Shown here piece by piece: positions 17,139 through 25,266 of a stretch of 46,055 bases of DNA (position 1 is its first letter; every line of letters starts with the position of its first letter). The stretch spans positions 1 to 46,055 of the forward strand of contig JADLHC010000028.1 in NCBI GenBank assembly GCA_020849035.1, written 5' to 3'. The translations under genes and the position numbers were made by a program. Origin of the DNA: Planctomycetia bacterium (GTDB taxonomy: Bacteria > Planctomycetota > MHYJ01 > WSZJ01). The notes under the pieces were generated by a model, which was not told where the DNA came from, ran no database searches, and saw only the letters and a list, made by a program, of their open reading frames with translations.

Positions 17139-18029
17139 TCAGGGCGCGGCGAGGGCGGCGTCGAGATCGTCGATCCCGGCGAGGATCTTCCAGCCCCGCG
17201 AGGCCGCCGTCCCGGCGTGGGCCTGTGCGCCGCTGCCTCCCAGCCAGACCGCGGTGTCGCGCGGGGCGAGGGCGCCGAGGAGGTCGAGGGCCTCGGCCTC
17301 GGCGGCGGGGTCCCGGGAAGCGACGAGGCTCAGGGCGACGGCGGAGGCGCCGCAGGCGCGCGCCGCATGGGCGAGGTCGGCGGCGGGGACCTCGAGCCCG
17401 AGGTAAACGATGCGGCGGAGCCTGGCGGTGGCGAGGAACGCGGCCAGGAGGAGGCCCATCTCGTGCCGCTCGCCCTCGAGGGTGGCGAAAACGATCGGGC
17501 GGCAGGCGGCCGGGGGCGGCTGGAGCCGGATCAGGGTGACGAGGAGCGCGCGGACGAGGCCGGTGGCGAGGTGCTCCTGGGCGATGCCGATCTCGCCGTG
17601 AGCCCAGCGCTCACCGATGGCACGCAGCAGCGGCGCAAGCAGCTCGCGGACGAGGCGATCCTGCGGGAAAAGCGCCGCGGCACGGCTGAGTTCGCGCTCG
17701 GCGGTTTCCGGGTCGAAGCGGCTGACGGCGTCGAGGACGCGGTTGCAGAGGTCGCGGGCGGGGTCGGCGGCGGAGGCGCGGCCGAGGCGGGCGAGGTCCG
17801 CGTCGGGGAGGCGGGCAATGGAGCCGATGGCGTGGCCGGCCTCGACGGCCTGGCGCAGGAGGAGGAGGCGCTGGACGTCGGTGTCGGTGTAGAGGCGTCC
17901 GCCGGCGTCGGAGCGGGAAGGGGCGAGGGCGTGGTGGCGCCGTTCCCAGGAGCGGATGGTGTGGGGAGAGATGCCGGAAGCGCGTGAGACGGCGCCGATG
18001 CGGAGTCGGATGGCGGGTGTGCGGGTCAT
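17139..18029 (-). CDS. CarH/LitR-type B12-dependent light-sensing repressor (MerR family)
   Basis: This 296-residue protein has an N-terminal MerR-type winged helix (LRIGAVSRASGISPHTIRSW, then GGRLYTDTDVQRL). A helical cap and a cobalamin-binding domain follow. The diagnostic pair is present: W142-x9-E152-H153 (WAHGEIGIAQEH), which caps adenosylcobalamin, and E187-x-H189-xx-G192 (ERHEMG), which supplies the lower axial histidine. In the dark such proteins form tetramers that block promoters; light breaks the Co-C bond and releases them. It is divergent from a photolyase operon, the expected target. The ATG at 18029 has no Shine-Dalgarno sequence. Light sensing is inferred from family and context. 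Confidence 0.9.
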   Translation of the reverse strand: MTRTPAIRLRIGAVSRASGISPHTIRSWERRHHALAPSRSDAGGRLYTDTDVQRLLLLRQAVEAGHAIGSIARLPDADLARLGRASAADPARDLCNRVLDAVSRFDPETAERELSRAAALFPQDRLVRELLAPLLRAIGERWAHGEIGIAQEHLATGLVRALLVTLIRLQPPPAACRPIVFATLEGERHEMGLLLAAFLATARLRRIVYLGLEVPAADLAHAARACGASAVALSLVASRDPAAEAEALDLLGALAPRDTAVWLGGSGAQAHAGTAASRGWKILAGIDDLDAALAAP

Positions 18030-18065
18030 GAGGGGGGATCATGAAAGACCTGGGCGCGCGTGTCA

Positions 18066-18087
18066 ATATATTTTCTAGAAATTATAT
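18066..18087. promoter_or_regulatory. AT-rich near-perfect palindrome, candidate operator of the B12 repressor
   Basis: A 22-bp palindrome pairs in 10 of 11 positions. Its core, TTTCTAGAAA (18072-18081), is flanked by ATATA on the left and TATAT on the right. It sits in a strikingly AT-rich gap between the repressor gene and the SDR-photolyase operon, and overlaps the repressor's own promoter. Confidence 0.6.
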
Positions 18088-18089
18088 CA
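18081..18089 (-). promoter_or_regulatory. Extended -10 promoter of the B12 repressor gene
   Basis: The minus strand reads TGATATAAT: a perfect TATAAT with an extended TGn. The predicted start of transcription falls inside the palindrome at 18066-18087, so the repressor should control itself. Confidence 0.6.
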
Positions 18090-18097
18090 AAATGAGA

Positions 18098-18125
18098 TTG
18101 TAAGCGCGCTATGATGTGATAATAT
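18098..18125 (+). promoter_or_regulatory. Possible promoter of the SDR-photolyase operon
   Basis: TTGTAA (18098-18103) and TAATAT (18120-18125) are 16 bp apart, and an overlapping extended -10, TGTGATAAT (18115-18123), is also present. They lie 27 nt upstream of the SDR start. The region is AT-rich, so chance matches are likely. Confidence 0.35.
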
Positions 18126-18152
18126 GCTGTGCATCCATCCGGAGATCCATCC

Positions 18153-19091
18153 ATGCTCACCTGCACTCAAGCCCGTGAAAAACTCCTCGATTCCAACCCT
18201 CGCTTTCAGCGCATCGCCGTCGCCGGCGCTTCAGGCTATGTCGGCGCACAGCTCGTCGATCACCTCGTCGCCCACGGCAGCATCGTCCATTCCCTCGCCA
18301 GATCCCCCCGGCCATCCCAACCGGGCGTGCTCGGCTTCCAGGCCGACGTCCAGGACCCCGCGTCTCTCCGCACGGCGCTTCACCGCGCCGACACCGCCGT
18401 TTACCTCGTGCACGCGATGGCCGAGGACGGCGACTTCGCCGAAAAGGAGGCGCGCGGCGCCGGGAACTTCGCCCGGGCCTGCGCCGAAGCCGGCGTCCGC
18501 CGCATTGTCTATCTCGGCGCCCTCGGCGTCGAATCGGACGACCTCTCGCCTCACCTCGCCAGCCGCCACCGCACCGGGGACGCCCTCCGCTCCGCAGGCA
18601 TCCCCGTCGTCGAACTCCGCGCGTCCATCATCCTCGGGGCAGGGTCGCTCCCCTTCCGCATCCTCGCTTCCCTCGTCGACCGCCTGCCCGTGATGGTCTG
18701 CCCGCGGTGGGTGGAGACGGCGTGCCAGCCGATCGGGATCGACGACGTCCTGGAGTACCTGGTCGAGGCAGCGACGCGTTCCTGGGGCGGCGGCGGGATC
18801 TACGAGATCGGCGGCGCGCAGGCGACGACCTACGGCGACCTGATGCGCGAGTACGCCCGGCAGCGCGGCCTCCGGCGGCTCATGATCCCCGTCCCCGTGC
18901 TCACGCCCCGGCTCTCCTCCCTGTGGCTGCGCCTCGTCACCCCGGCGACCGCTCAGGTCGGCCGCCACCTCGTCGAGGGCCTCCGGAACGCGACCGTCGT
19001 GCGCGACCGCCGGGCGCTCGCGGAGTTCGCCGTCCGACCGGCGGACTTCCCCGAAGCGATGGCCCGCGCGATCTCCGGAGCGGGCCGATGA
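18153..19091 (+). CDS. NAD(P)-binding SDR / NmrA-like protein
   Basis: This 312-residue protein has an extended SDR Rossmann fold with the nucleotide motif GASGYVGAQL near residue 26, 'VYLVHAMAEDGDF' and 'YLGALGVES' in the core, and a C-terminal substrate domain ('IYEIGGAQATTYGDLMREYA'). It resembles the YbjT/NmrA-like proteins often found beside light-induced photolyase genes. The substrate is unknown. The ATG at 18153 is chosen because GGAG lies 8 nt upstream; an upstream GTG at 18129 is less likely. Its TGA overlaps the ATG of the next gene (ATGA), so it heads a three-gene operon with the DUF523/DUF1722 and photolyase genes. Confidence 0.85.
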   Translation: MLTCTQAREKLLDSNPRFQRIAVAGASGYVGAQLVDHLVAHGSIVHSLARSPRPSQPGVLGFQADVQDPASLRTALHRADTAVYLVHAMAEDGDFAEKEARGAGNFARACAEAGVRRIVYLGALGVESDDLSPHLASRHRTGDALRSAGIPVVELRASIILGAGSLPFRILASLVDRLPVMVCPRWVETACQPIGIDDVLEYLVEAATRSWGGGGIYEIGGAQATTYGDLMREYARQRGLRRLMIPVPVLTPRLSSLWLRLVTPATAQVGRHLVEGLRNATVVRDRRALAEFAVRPADFPEAMARAISGAGR

Positions 19092-20023
19092 CCCCGCCCC
19101 GTCTCGGCATCAGCACCTGCCTCCTCGGCGAAAACGTCCGCTGGGACGGCGGGCACAAGCGCGACCCCTGGCTCACCGGCGCCCTCGGCCGCCACGTCGA
19201 GTGGGTCCCGGTCTGCCCGGAAGTCGAGGTCGGCATGGGCGTCCCCCGCGAGTCCGTCCACCTCGCCGGCCCCGCCTCCAACCCACGCCTCGTCGGCGTC
19301 GCCTCCGGCGAGGACTGGACCGCCCGCATGGAACTCTGGTCCACGCGCCGCGTCGCCCAGCTCCAGCGCCTCGACCTCTCCGGCTACGTCCTCAAGAAGA
19401 ACTCCCCCAGCTGCGGCATGGAGCGCGTCAAGGTCTGGCACCCCTCCGGTCAGCCCACCCGCGACGGCGTCGGGACCTTCGCCGCCGTCCTCCTCGAGCG
19501 CATGCCCGGCCTCCCCGTCGAGGAGGAAGGCCGCCTCGAGGACGCCCCACTCCGCGAACACTTCGTCGAACGCGTCTTCGCCCACCGCCGCTGGCTCGAC
19601 CTCGCCGCAGCACCTTCCCGCCCCCGCGACCTCGTCGACTTCCACGCGAGCCACAAGCTCCAGCTCCTCGCCCACTCCCCCGACCACTACCGCCGCCTCG
19701 GCCCGCTCGTCGCGCGCGGCCGGGCCGCCGTCCGCGAGGAGTACGGGCGGCTGTTCCTGGAAGGGCTGGCGGCGAAGGCGACCCGCGGCCGCCACGTGAA
19801 CGTGCTGCAGCACATGGCGGGGTACTTCAAGGAAGGGCTTTCGGCGGAGGAGCGGCGCGGGATCGAGGAGGCGATCGCGGACTACCGGGCGCGGGAGGTG
19901 GCGCTGGAGGTGCCGGTGCGGCTGATCCGGCAGGGGGCGCGGCGGCTGAAGATCGCGTGGCTGCTGCAGCAGTCGTACTTCGATCCGTGGCCGGCGGGGC
20001 TGAAGCTGAGGAACCACGTGTGA
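19088..20023 (+). CDS. DUF523 and DUF1722 (YbgA-like) fusion protein
   Basis: This 311-residue protein joins two domains. DUF523 (about 1-150) has 'GISTCLLGENVRWDGGHKRD', 'VCPEVEVGMGVPRE' and 'KKNSPSCGMERVKV', with conserved cysteines. DUF1722/YbgA (about 165-311) has 'DLVDFHASHKLQLLAHSP' and 'GRHVNVLQHMAGYFK'. This fusion is a frequent neighbour of photolyase genes, as ybgA is of phr in Escherichia coli, but its chemistry is not settled. The conserved cysteines suggest metal or Fe-S binding. The start overlaps the previous stop (ATGA) and its stop overlaps the photolyase start (GTGA), so translation is coupled through the operon. Confidence 0.88.
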   Translation: MTPPRLGISTCLLGENVRWDGGHKRDPWLTGALGRHVEWVPVCPEVEVGMGVPRESVHLAGPASNPRLVGVASGEDWTARMELWSTRRVAQLQRLDLSGYVLKKNSPSCGMERVKVWHPSGQPTRDGVGTFAAVLLERMPGLPVEEEGRLEDAPLREHFVERVFAHRRWLDLAAAPSRPRDLVDFHASHKLQLLAHSPDHYRRLGPLVARGRAAVREEYGRLFLEGLAAKATRGRHVNVLQHMAGYFKEGLSAEERRGIEEAIADYRAREVALEVPVRLIRQGARRLKIAWLLQQSYFDPWPAGLKLRNHV

Positions 20024-21396
20024 TCCGCGAACTCGAGCGGGACCCGCGGGTCTTCGTGCGGCGCGGCGGGACGCCGGGCGGCGGGCGCTGCGTCGTCACC
20101 TGGATGCAGCGGGCCCAGCGGGCGGCGGACAACCCGGCGCTGGACGTCGCGGTGCGCGCCGCGAACGCGCTCCGGCTCCCCTGCGTCGTGTTCTTCGCCC
20201 CGGTCCCGTTCTACCCCGGCGCGAACCTGCGGCACTACGCCTTCCTCGCCCAGGGCGTCCCGGACATCGCGGCCGGGCTCGCCCGCCGCGGCGTCGGATT
20301 CGCGTTCCGGCCGTTCCCCGCGCATTCGCTCGAGGCGTTCTGCCGCGAGGTCCGCCCATCGCTCGTCGTCGGCGACGAGAACCCGCTGCGCGAGCCGGAA
20401 CGCTGGCGCCGCGCCGTCGCCTCGCGCGTCGAGGTCCCGTTCTGGACGGTCGACGCCGACGTCGTCGTCCCCGCGCGGCTCCTCCTCAAGGAGCAGTACG
20501 CCGCCCGCACGATCCGCCCCCGCATCCACCGGCTCCTGCCGGAGTTCCTGCGGGCCTCGAAACCGGAGACCGCCGCCGTTCCGTGGAAGAAGCCCCTTCG
20601 CCTCCTCGCGGACTGGCTCCGCTCCTTCCCCTGCGACCGCGGCACGGGGGCCGTCGCCGGCTTCACCGGCGGCACCGCCGCCGGCCTCGCCCGCCTCCGC
20701 TTCTTCCTGAAGTCCGTCCTCCCCGGCTACTCCACCTCCCGCAACCGCCCCGAACTCGACGGCACCAGCGCCCTCTCCCCCTGGCTCCATTTCGGACACC
20801 TCTCCCCCGTCGCCGTCGCCCTCGCCGTCCGCGACGCAGAAGCCCCCAGGGCCGACCGCGACGCCTTCCTCGAGCAGCTCATCGTCCGCCGCGAGCTCGC
20901 CGTCAACTTCGTCCGCTTCAACCCCGACTACGACCGGCTCGACGGCTGCGAGGGCTGGGCGAAGCGCACGCTCGCGGCGCACGCGGCCGACGAGCGGCGG
21001 GTGTACTCCGGGGACGAACTCGAGGGCGCCGGGACCCACGACGCCCTGTGGAATGCCGCGCAGCGCCAGATGACGGAATCGGGCTGGATGCACAATTACC
21101 TGCGCATGTACTGGGCCAAGAAGATCCTCGAGTGGTCTCCCTCACCCGAAGAGGCGTTCGCGCGCGCCGTCCGCCTCAACGATCGCTGGGAGCTCGACGG
21201 CCGCGACCCGAACGGCTACGCGGGGATCGCCTGGGCCGTCGGCGGAAAGCACGACCGCGCCTGGGGACCGGAGCGCCCGGTCTTCGGCACCGTGCGCTTC
21301 ATGAGCGGCGCCAGCACGGGCCGCAAGTTCGACAGCGCGGCGTACGTCGCCCGCTGGGGCGGCGCCGTCAGGACCTCCGCCGCGCCGCTTCCGTGA
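20020..21396 (+). CDS. phr: Class II deoxyribodipyrimidine photolyase
   Basis: This 458-residue flavoprotein repairs cyclobutane pyrimidine dimers in DNA with blue light. Class II features are visible: 'VVTWMQRAQRAADNPALDVA' and 'FAPVPFYPGANLRHYAFL' in the antenna domain; 'STSRNRPELDGTSALSPWLH' and 'FGHLSP' in the FAD domain; and 'WMHNYLRMYWAKKILEW' and 'DPNGYAGIAWAVGGKHDRAW' at the C-terminus. The GTG start at 20020 overlaps the stop of the previous gene. The divergent B12 repressor suggests light-induced expression. Its stop lies near the stop of the convergent LysR gene, with about 29 bp of overlap. Confidence 0.94.
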   Translation: MIRELERDPRVFVRRGGTPGGGRCVVTWMQRAQRAADNPALDVAVRAANALRLPCVVFFAPVPFYPGANLRHYAFLAQGVPDIAAGLARRGVGFAFRPFPAHSLEAFCREVRPSLVVGDENPLREPERWRRAVASRVEVPFWTVDADVVVPARLLLKEQYAARTIRPRIHRLLPEFLRASKPETAAVPWKKPLRLLADWLRSFPCDRGTGAVAGFTGGTAAGLARLRFFLKSVLPGYSTSRNRPELDGTSALSPWLHFGHLSPVAVALAVRDAEAPRADRDAFLEQLIVRRELAVNFVRFNPDYDRLDGCEGWAKRTLAAHAADERRVYSGDELEGAGTHDALWNAAQRQMTESGWMHNYLRMYWAKKILEWSPSPEEAFARAVRLNDRWELDGRDPNGYAGIAWAVGGKHDRAWGPERPVFGTVRFMSGASTGRKFDSAAYVARWGGAVRTSAAPLP

Positions 21397-22261
21397 CCGC
21401 CACGACCGCCGGGTGCGTCACCTTGCGCTCCACCGAGATGGCGTAGAACCGCTCGACGATCGAGGGAACCCGGCCGATCACGCGGACGCCGAACTGCCGG
21501 CACACGTCCTTCTCCACGAGCGCCGGCGCCGCGAACGCTCCGATGCCCGCCTGCGCGAACGTCTTGAGGAGCGCGGAGTCCTCGAAGGCCGCCACGACGC
21601 GCGGGCGGACGCCCACGCGCTGCCAGAACTGCTCGAGCCCCCGGGAGAGCGTCGTGTTCTCCAGCGGGGCAAGGAACGGCGCGCCGTCGAGGGAGGCGGG
21701 GAACCGGCGGCGGAGGCGGGGGGCGAGCGCGCGGGGGGCGAAGAACGAGACGCCGCCCTCGCCGAGGAGGTGGTTGTAGGCCCGGACGCTCACGGCCGGG
21801 GGGACGGGCGAGTCCGAGATGACGAGGTCGAGCTCGTGCACGGAGAGCCGCGCGAGGAGCCGATCGGGCCGATCCTCGTGCGCCACAAGGCGCACGGGCT
21901 CCCTCATCTCCAGCACGGGCCGCATCAGCCGGTAGGCCACCAGCTTGGGGATCGAGTCCGCGACGCCGACCGTGAATTCGAGCGCCGCGTCCGGCGCACG
22001 GCCGCGCAGCGCCTCCAGAAGCTCCCGCCCCGTGCCGAAGATCTCGTCCGCGTACCGGAACGCCAGGCGCCCCTGCTCCGTCAGCGCGAGCCCCCTCCCC
22101 GCCTTCTGGAACAGCTTCACCCCCAGGTCCCGCTCGAGGGCGCGGATCTGGCCGCTCAGCGTCGCCTGGGTGCGGTGAAGCGCCGCGGCGGCGCGGGAAA
22201 GGCTTCCCTCCCGGGCCGTCAGCCAGAAGTACTGCAGGTGGTGGTAGTTGATCCAGTCCAT
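21368..22261 (-). CDS. LysR-family regulator, NhaR-like
   Basis: This 297-residue regulator starts MDWINYHHLQYFWLTAREGS, almost the NhaR family opening, followed by the helix-turn-helix 'LSRAAAALHRTQATLSGQIR'. The C-terminal half is a LysR effector domain. NhaR proteins sense sodium and activate cation antiporter genes. Here the divergent operon carries a CaCA-type cation exchanger, which fits. The ATG at 22261 is chosen by family alignment; an ATG at 22273 adds four residues and neither has a clear ribosome site. The gene end overlaps the photolyase end by about 29 bp. Confidence 0.88.
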   Translation of the reverse strand: MDWINYHHLQYFWLTAREGSLSRAAAALHRTQATLSGQIRALERDLGVKLFQKAGRGLALTEQGRLAFRYADEIFGTGRELLEALRGRAPDAALEFTVGVADSIPKLVAYRLMRPVLEMREPVRLVAHEDRPDRLLARLSVHELDLVISDSPVPPAVSVRAYNHLLGEGGVSFFAPRALAPRLRRRFPASLDGAPFLAPLENTTLSRGLEQFWQRVGVRPRVVAAFEDSALLKTFAQAGIGAFAAPALVEKDVCRQFGVRVIGRVPSIVERFYAISVERKVTHPAVVAVTEAARRRS

Positions 22262-22281
22262 GCGTCCATTCATAAGGTTTT

Positions 22282-22320
22282 TCGAAGTATTCTTCAATAG
22301 ATATCGAATTGTCGAAGTAT
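22282..22320. promoter_or_regulatory. Direct repeats in the LysR/HPF intergenic region
   Basis: TCGAAGTAT occurs at 22282-22290 and 22312-22320, 30 bp (about three helix turns) apart. Between them TTC-N10-GAA (22292-22307) forms a LysR-type imperfect palindrome. These are candidate regulator sites. Confidence 0.45.
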
Positions 22321-22337
22321 CCGGACTGTCGTATGAA
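22309..22337 (+). promoter_or_regulatory. Candidate promoter of the HPF operon
   Basis: TTGTCG (22309-22314) and TATGAA (22332-22337) are separated by 17 bp. The -35 overlaps the second TCGAAGTAT repeat, the position expected for an activator of the LysR type. Confidence 0.45.
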
Positions 22338-22382
22338 TGGTGCCGCAGACGACTCGAACCTCTTCAGCGAAAGGAGACGGTC

Positions 22383-22718
22383 ATGAAGATCCGCCTGAGC
22401 ACCCGCGGCCTCCCCCCCACCGACAGCCTCCGCGAGTTCGCCGAGCTCCGCCTCGGCTTCGCCCTCGCGCGCTTCTCCCCCCGGATCGCCGGCGTCGCCG
22501 TCCGCCTGGGCGACGAGAACGGCCCGAAGGGAGGCGTCGACAAGTCGTGCCGGATCACGGTGGACCTCGGCCGCGCCGGCGTGGTCAACACGGAGGACAC
22601 GGATGCGATCCTGGAAGCGGCGGTCTGCCGGGCGGCGGAGCGCGCGGGCCGGTCCGTCGGGCGCGCCCTGGAGCGCGCCGGGCGAGGCCGCCGGACCACG
22701 AGGAGGCTCGCGCTGTGA
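22383..22718 (+). CDS. HPF/RaiA-family ribosome-associated protein
   Basis: This 111-residue protein has the short HPF/RaiA (S30EA) pattern: a beta strand MKIRLSTRGLPP, the helix 'LREFAELRLGFALARFSPRI', strands with 'VAVRLGDENGPKGGVDKSCR', and a final helix ending in the basic RAGRGRRTTRRLAL. The family binds the decoding centre of idle 30S ribosomes. The ATG at 22383 has AAGGAGA 7 nt upstream; the longer frame upstream crosses the promoter. Its TGA overlaps the next GTG (GTGA). As first gene of an operon with a cation exchanger and a GGDEF protein, it may be made under ionic stress, which is inference. Confidence 0.8.
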   Translation: MKIRLSTRGLPPTDSLREFAELRLGFALARFSPRIAGVAVRLGDENGPKGGVDKSCRITVDLGRAGVVNTEDTDAILEAAVCRAAERAGRSVGRALERAGRGRRTTRRLAL

Positions 22719-23803
22719 CCGTGCTCCTGACCTCGCTGATGCTCGCGGGCGGACTGGTCCTCCTCGTCGCCGGCGCCGAGTTCCTCGTCCGCGGCGCCTC
22801 CGGCCTGGCCGGGCGCTTCGGGATCCCCTCCCTCATCGTGGGCCTCACCGTCGTCGCGTTCGGGACCAGCGCCCCCGAGATGGCCGTGTCCGTCACCGGG
22901 GCCCTCCAGGGTCGCAGCGACCTCGCCTACGGGAACGTCGTCGGCAGCAATATCTTCAACGTCCTGTTCATCCTCGGGGCGTCCGCGGCGATCACCCCGC
23001 TGGCCGTCGCGCGGCAGATCCTGCGCGTCGACGTCCCCATCATGATCGGGCTCACCGGCATCGTCTTCGCCCTGGCGCAGAACGGGCGGATCGGGCGGCT
23101 GGAAGGACTGGCGTTCGTGGCGGCGCTGGCGGCGTACACGCTGTTGCAGGTCCGCCTGGCCCGGCGGGGGGAAGCGGAGGCGGAGGAAGTCCCGTCAGGG
23201 CCGCGGCGCCTCTGGGTGCAGCTCGTGTTCGTGGCGGGAGGGCTGGCGGTGCTCGTCGTGGGCTCGCGCCTGCTGGTGGACGGGGCCGTCTCGATCGCCC
23301 GCGCCGTCGGCGCAAGCGAGCTCGTGATCGGGCTCACCATCGTCGCCGCGGGCACTTCGCTGCCCGAGGTCGCCACGTCCCTCGTCGCCGCCGTCCGCGG
23401 ACAGCGCGACATCGCGGTGGGCAACGTCATCGGCAGCAACATCTTCAACATCGCCGGGGTCCTCGGGATCTCCGCGGCGGTTTCGAGCACCGGCCTGGCC
23501 GTCCCAGCGGCCGCCGTGAGCGTGGACACCCCCGTCATGCTCGCCATCGCGGTCGCGACGCTGCCCGTCCTGCTCGCCGGGCAACGCCTGTCGCGGGCGC
23601 ACGGCCTGCTGTTCCTTGCCGCCTACGCCGCCTACACCGCCTGGCTCGTCCTCGACGCCTCGCGGCATCCCTCGCTCCACGCCTTCCAGTCTGCGCTGCT
23701 GTTCGCGGGCCTTCCCGTCATGGGAGCGGCCGCCCTCTGGCCGTGGATCCGCTCGCTCCTCCAGGATCAGCGCCCGCTGCCGGCGCCCGCGGAGGCCGCG
23801 TGA
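22715..23803 (+). CDS. Calcium/sodium antiporter (CaCA family, YrbG-like)
   Basis: This 362-residue inner-membrane exchanger has about ten transmembrane segments in two inverted halves. Each half carries the alpha-repeat: 'FGTSAPEMAVS' with 'GNVVGSNIFNV', and 'AGTSLPEVATS' with 'GNVIGSNIFNI'. The glutamates and asparagines bind Ca2+/Na+. The GTG at 22715 overlaps the HPF stop and has AGGAGG about 10 nt upstream. Its stop overlaps the next GTG. Calcium efflux driven by sodium or protons is the family role; the divergent NhaR-like gene suggests ion-dependent control. Confidence 0.93.
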   Translation: MTVLLTSLMLAGGLVLLVAGAEFLVRGASGLAGRFGIPSLIVGLTVVAFGTSAPEMAVSVTGALQGRSDLAYGNVVGSNIFNVLFILGASAAITPLAVARQILRVDVPIMIGLTGIVFALAQNGRIGRLEGLAFVAALAAYTLLQVRLARRGEAEAEEVPSGPRRLWVQLVFVAGGLAVLVVGSRLLVDGAVSIARAVGASELVIGLTIVAAGTSLPEVATSLVAAVRGQRDIAVGNVIGSNIFNIAGVLGISAAVSSTGLAVPAAAVSVDTPVMLAIAVATLPVLLAGQRLSRAHGLLFLAAYAAYTAWLVLDASRHPSLHAFQSALLFAGLPVMGAAALWPWIRSLLQDQRPLPAPAEAA

Positions 23804-24486
23804 ACCTCCTCCGCCGCGTCCGCTGGGGCTACCTTGCGGTCGTCGTGCCGGCGCTTTCCGACTGGATCGACACCGGCCACGTCCCCCACCATCCGCGCGA
23901 ACTCGTCACCGAGGTCGCCGTCGGCCTCCTCCTGGGCGTTCTCGTGTGGGCCCTGTACCGCGAGGCGGACCGCTATCGCGCCCTCTCCGAAACCGACCCG
24001 CTCACCGGCCTCCCCAACCGCCGCCGCTTCGAGGACGAACTCGCCCGCGAGGTCCGGCGCGCCGGCGACTCGCCGCTGGCCGTGGCCTTTGCGGATGTGG
24101 ATGCGTTCAAGGAGATCAACGACACGCGCGGTCACGACGCCGGCGACGAGGTTCTCCGGGGCGTCGCTCGCGCGCTGCGCGGCGCCCTCCGCCGCGGAGA
24201 CGGCGCCTACCGCGTCGGCGGCGATGAGTTCGCGGTCATCCTCCCCGGCGCCACGGCCGAGGATGCAAAGCGCGCGCTGGCCGAAGCGCTGGGACCCGGT
24301 AACGGGGGCGTCCTGCAGGAATCGGGGGTGACGCTGTCGGTCGGGATCGAGGAGTTGAGGCCACGGGAGAGCGCCAGGGCTCTCTTGCGCCGTGCGGACG
24401 CCGCCATGTACAGCGTGAAGGGGTCGCGCAAGGAGATGGCGGCGGGAGCCAAGGGCGCCCCGGCCGCGGCCCGTCGCAACCCGTGA
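23800..24486 (+). CDS. Diguanylate cyclase (GGDEF)
   Basis: This 228-residue protein has a hydrophobic N-terminal segment (TEVAVGLLLGVLVWALY, about residues 38-54) and then a GGDEF domain with the entry motif 'DPLTGLPNRRRFEDEL'. The catalytic GGDEF is intact in YRVGGDEFAV, and an RxxD product-inhibition site (RRGD) lies five residues before it. The C-terminal 'ADAAMYSVKGSRK' is typical. It should make cyclic di-GMP at the membrane. The GTG start overlaps the exchanger stop (GTGA), so it is translated with the exchanger. Pairing of a cation exchanger with a cyclase hints at ion-linked signalling. Confidence 0.92.
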   Translation: MNLLRRVRWGYLAVVVPALSDWIDTGHVPHHPRELVTEVAVGLLLGVLVWALYREADRYRALSETDPLTGLPNRRRFEDELAREVRRAGDSPLAVAFADVDAFKEINDTRGHDAGDEVLRGVARALRGALRRGDGAYRVGGDEFAVILPGATAEDAKRALAEALGPGNGGVLQESGVTLSVGIEELRPRESARALLRRADAAMYSVKGSRKEMAAGAKGAPAAARRNP

Positions 24487-24520
24487 CTCCGGAACCCGGT
24501 CGCGCAACGGGCAAGGCGCA

Positions 24521-25084
24521 TCATCGACCCGGTGCCACTCCGTGAGGGACGCGGACCAGCCGGGAGAGGTCGAAACCCAGTTCGCGGGCCTTCGCCAGGA
24601 GGCTCTCCTCCACGGCCGGATCGAGCTTCGGCTCGCGCGCCAGGAGCCACAGGTAGTCTGTGTCGTCCCCCGCCACCAGCGACCACCGGTACCCCTCGCG
24701 GTCGAGCTCGATCACGTTGTAGCCGCCGTAAAAGGGCCAGAAGAACGTGACTCGCAGCTCGGCGGTCCTGGCGTCGCCGCGGAAGCGGGCGCTGCCGTGG
24801 GCTTCGTCCCACTCGCGGTCCTCCGGGTCCCAGCCGCGGTTGACCACGGACAGGGTGCCGTCTTCCCGGAGTTCGTACTCCGCGGAGATGTCGGTCAGCC
24901 CTTCCTCGAACGAGTTGGGAAGCCGCGCGATCTCGTACCAGCGGCCCTGGTACCGCGGGGCGTCGAAGTCCCCCACTCCCGGGAACCGGGGCGCCGAGGC
25001 GCACCCCGCGGGCAGCAGCGAGCTCGCGGCCGCGAGGACGGACGCGGCGGCGCGGAACAGGAGTGCGGAAGCGGACGACCTCAT
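24521..25084 (-). CDS. blc: Bacterial lipocalin (Blc) lipoprotein
   Basis: This 187-residue lipoprotein has a signal ending LLPAGCAS, then the lipocalin opening 'YQGRWYEIARLPNSFEEGL'. Further family motifs are 'AEYELREDGTLSVVNRGW', 'FFWPFYGGYNVIELD' and 'YLWLLAREPKLD'. Family members sit in the outer membrane and bind lipids or hydrophobic compounds. The ATG at 25084 has GGAG about 9 nt upstream. The frame continues upstream as shadow sequence. Confidence 0.92.
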   Translation of the reverse strand: MRSSASALLFRAAASVLAAASSLLPAGCASAPRFPGVGDFDAPRYQGRWYEIARLPNSFEEGLTDISAEYELREDGTLSVVNRGWDPEDREWDEAHGSARFRGDARTAELRVTFFWPFYGGYNVIELDREGYRWSLVAGDDTDYLWLLAREPKLDPAVEESLLAKARELGFDLSRLVRVPHGVAPGR

Positions 25085-25266
25085 GGATGCGGCTCCGACG
25101 GCCGGCGTTGTGCCCTTCACCATACTGCAATGCGCTCCGGATTCAACCCCCGGCCGGAACGCCCGGCAGGCGGGGCGGCCGGGCGGTTCCTGGAAGGGCT
25201 CGGCGCGCACGTCCGCCTCGAGGGGTGGCGATGCGAGACGGCTGACCGGCGACGTCCTTCCGGCCT
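25085..25266. other. Intergenic gap, no gene seen
   Basis: About 180 bp between the lipocalin start and the stop of the J-like gene. It should hold the lipocalin promoter and the end of the chaperone cluster; I see no clear terminator or convincing reading frame. Confidence 0.4.
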
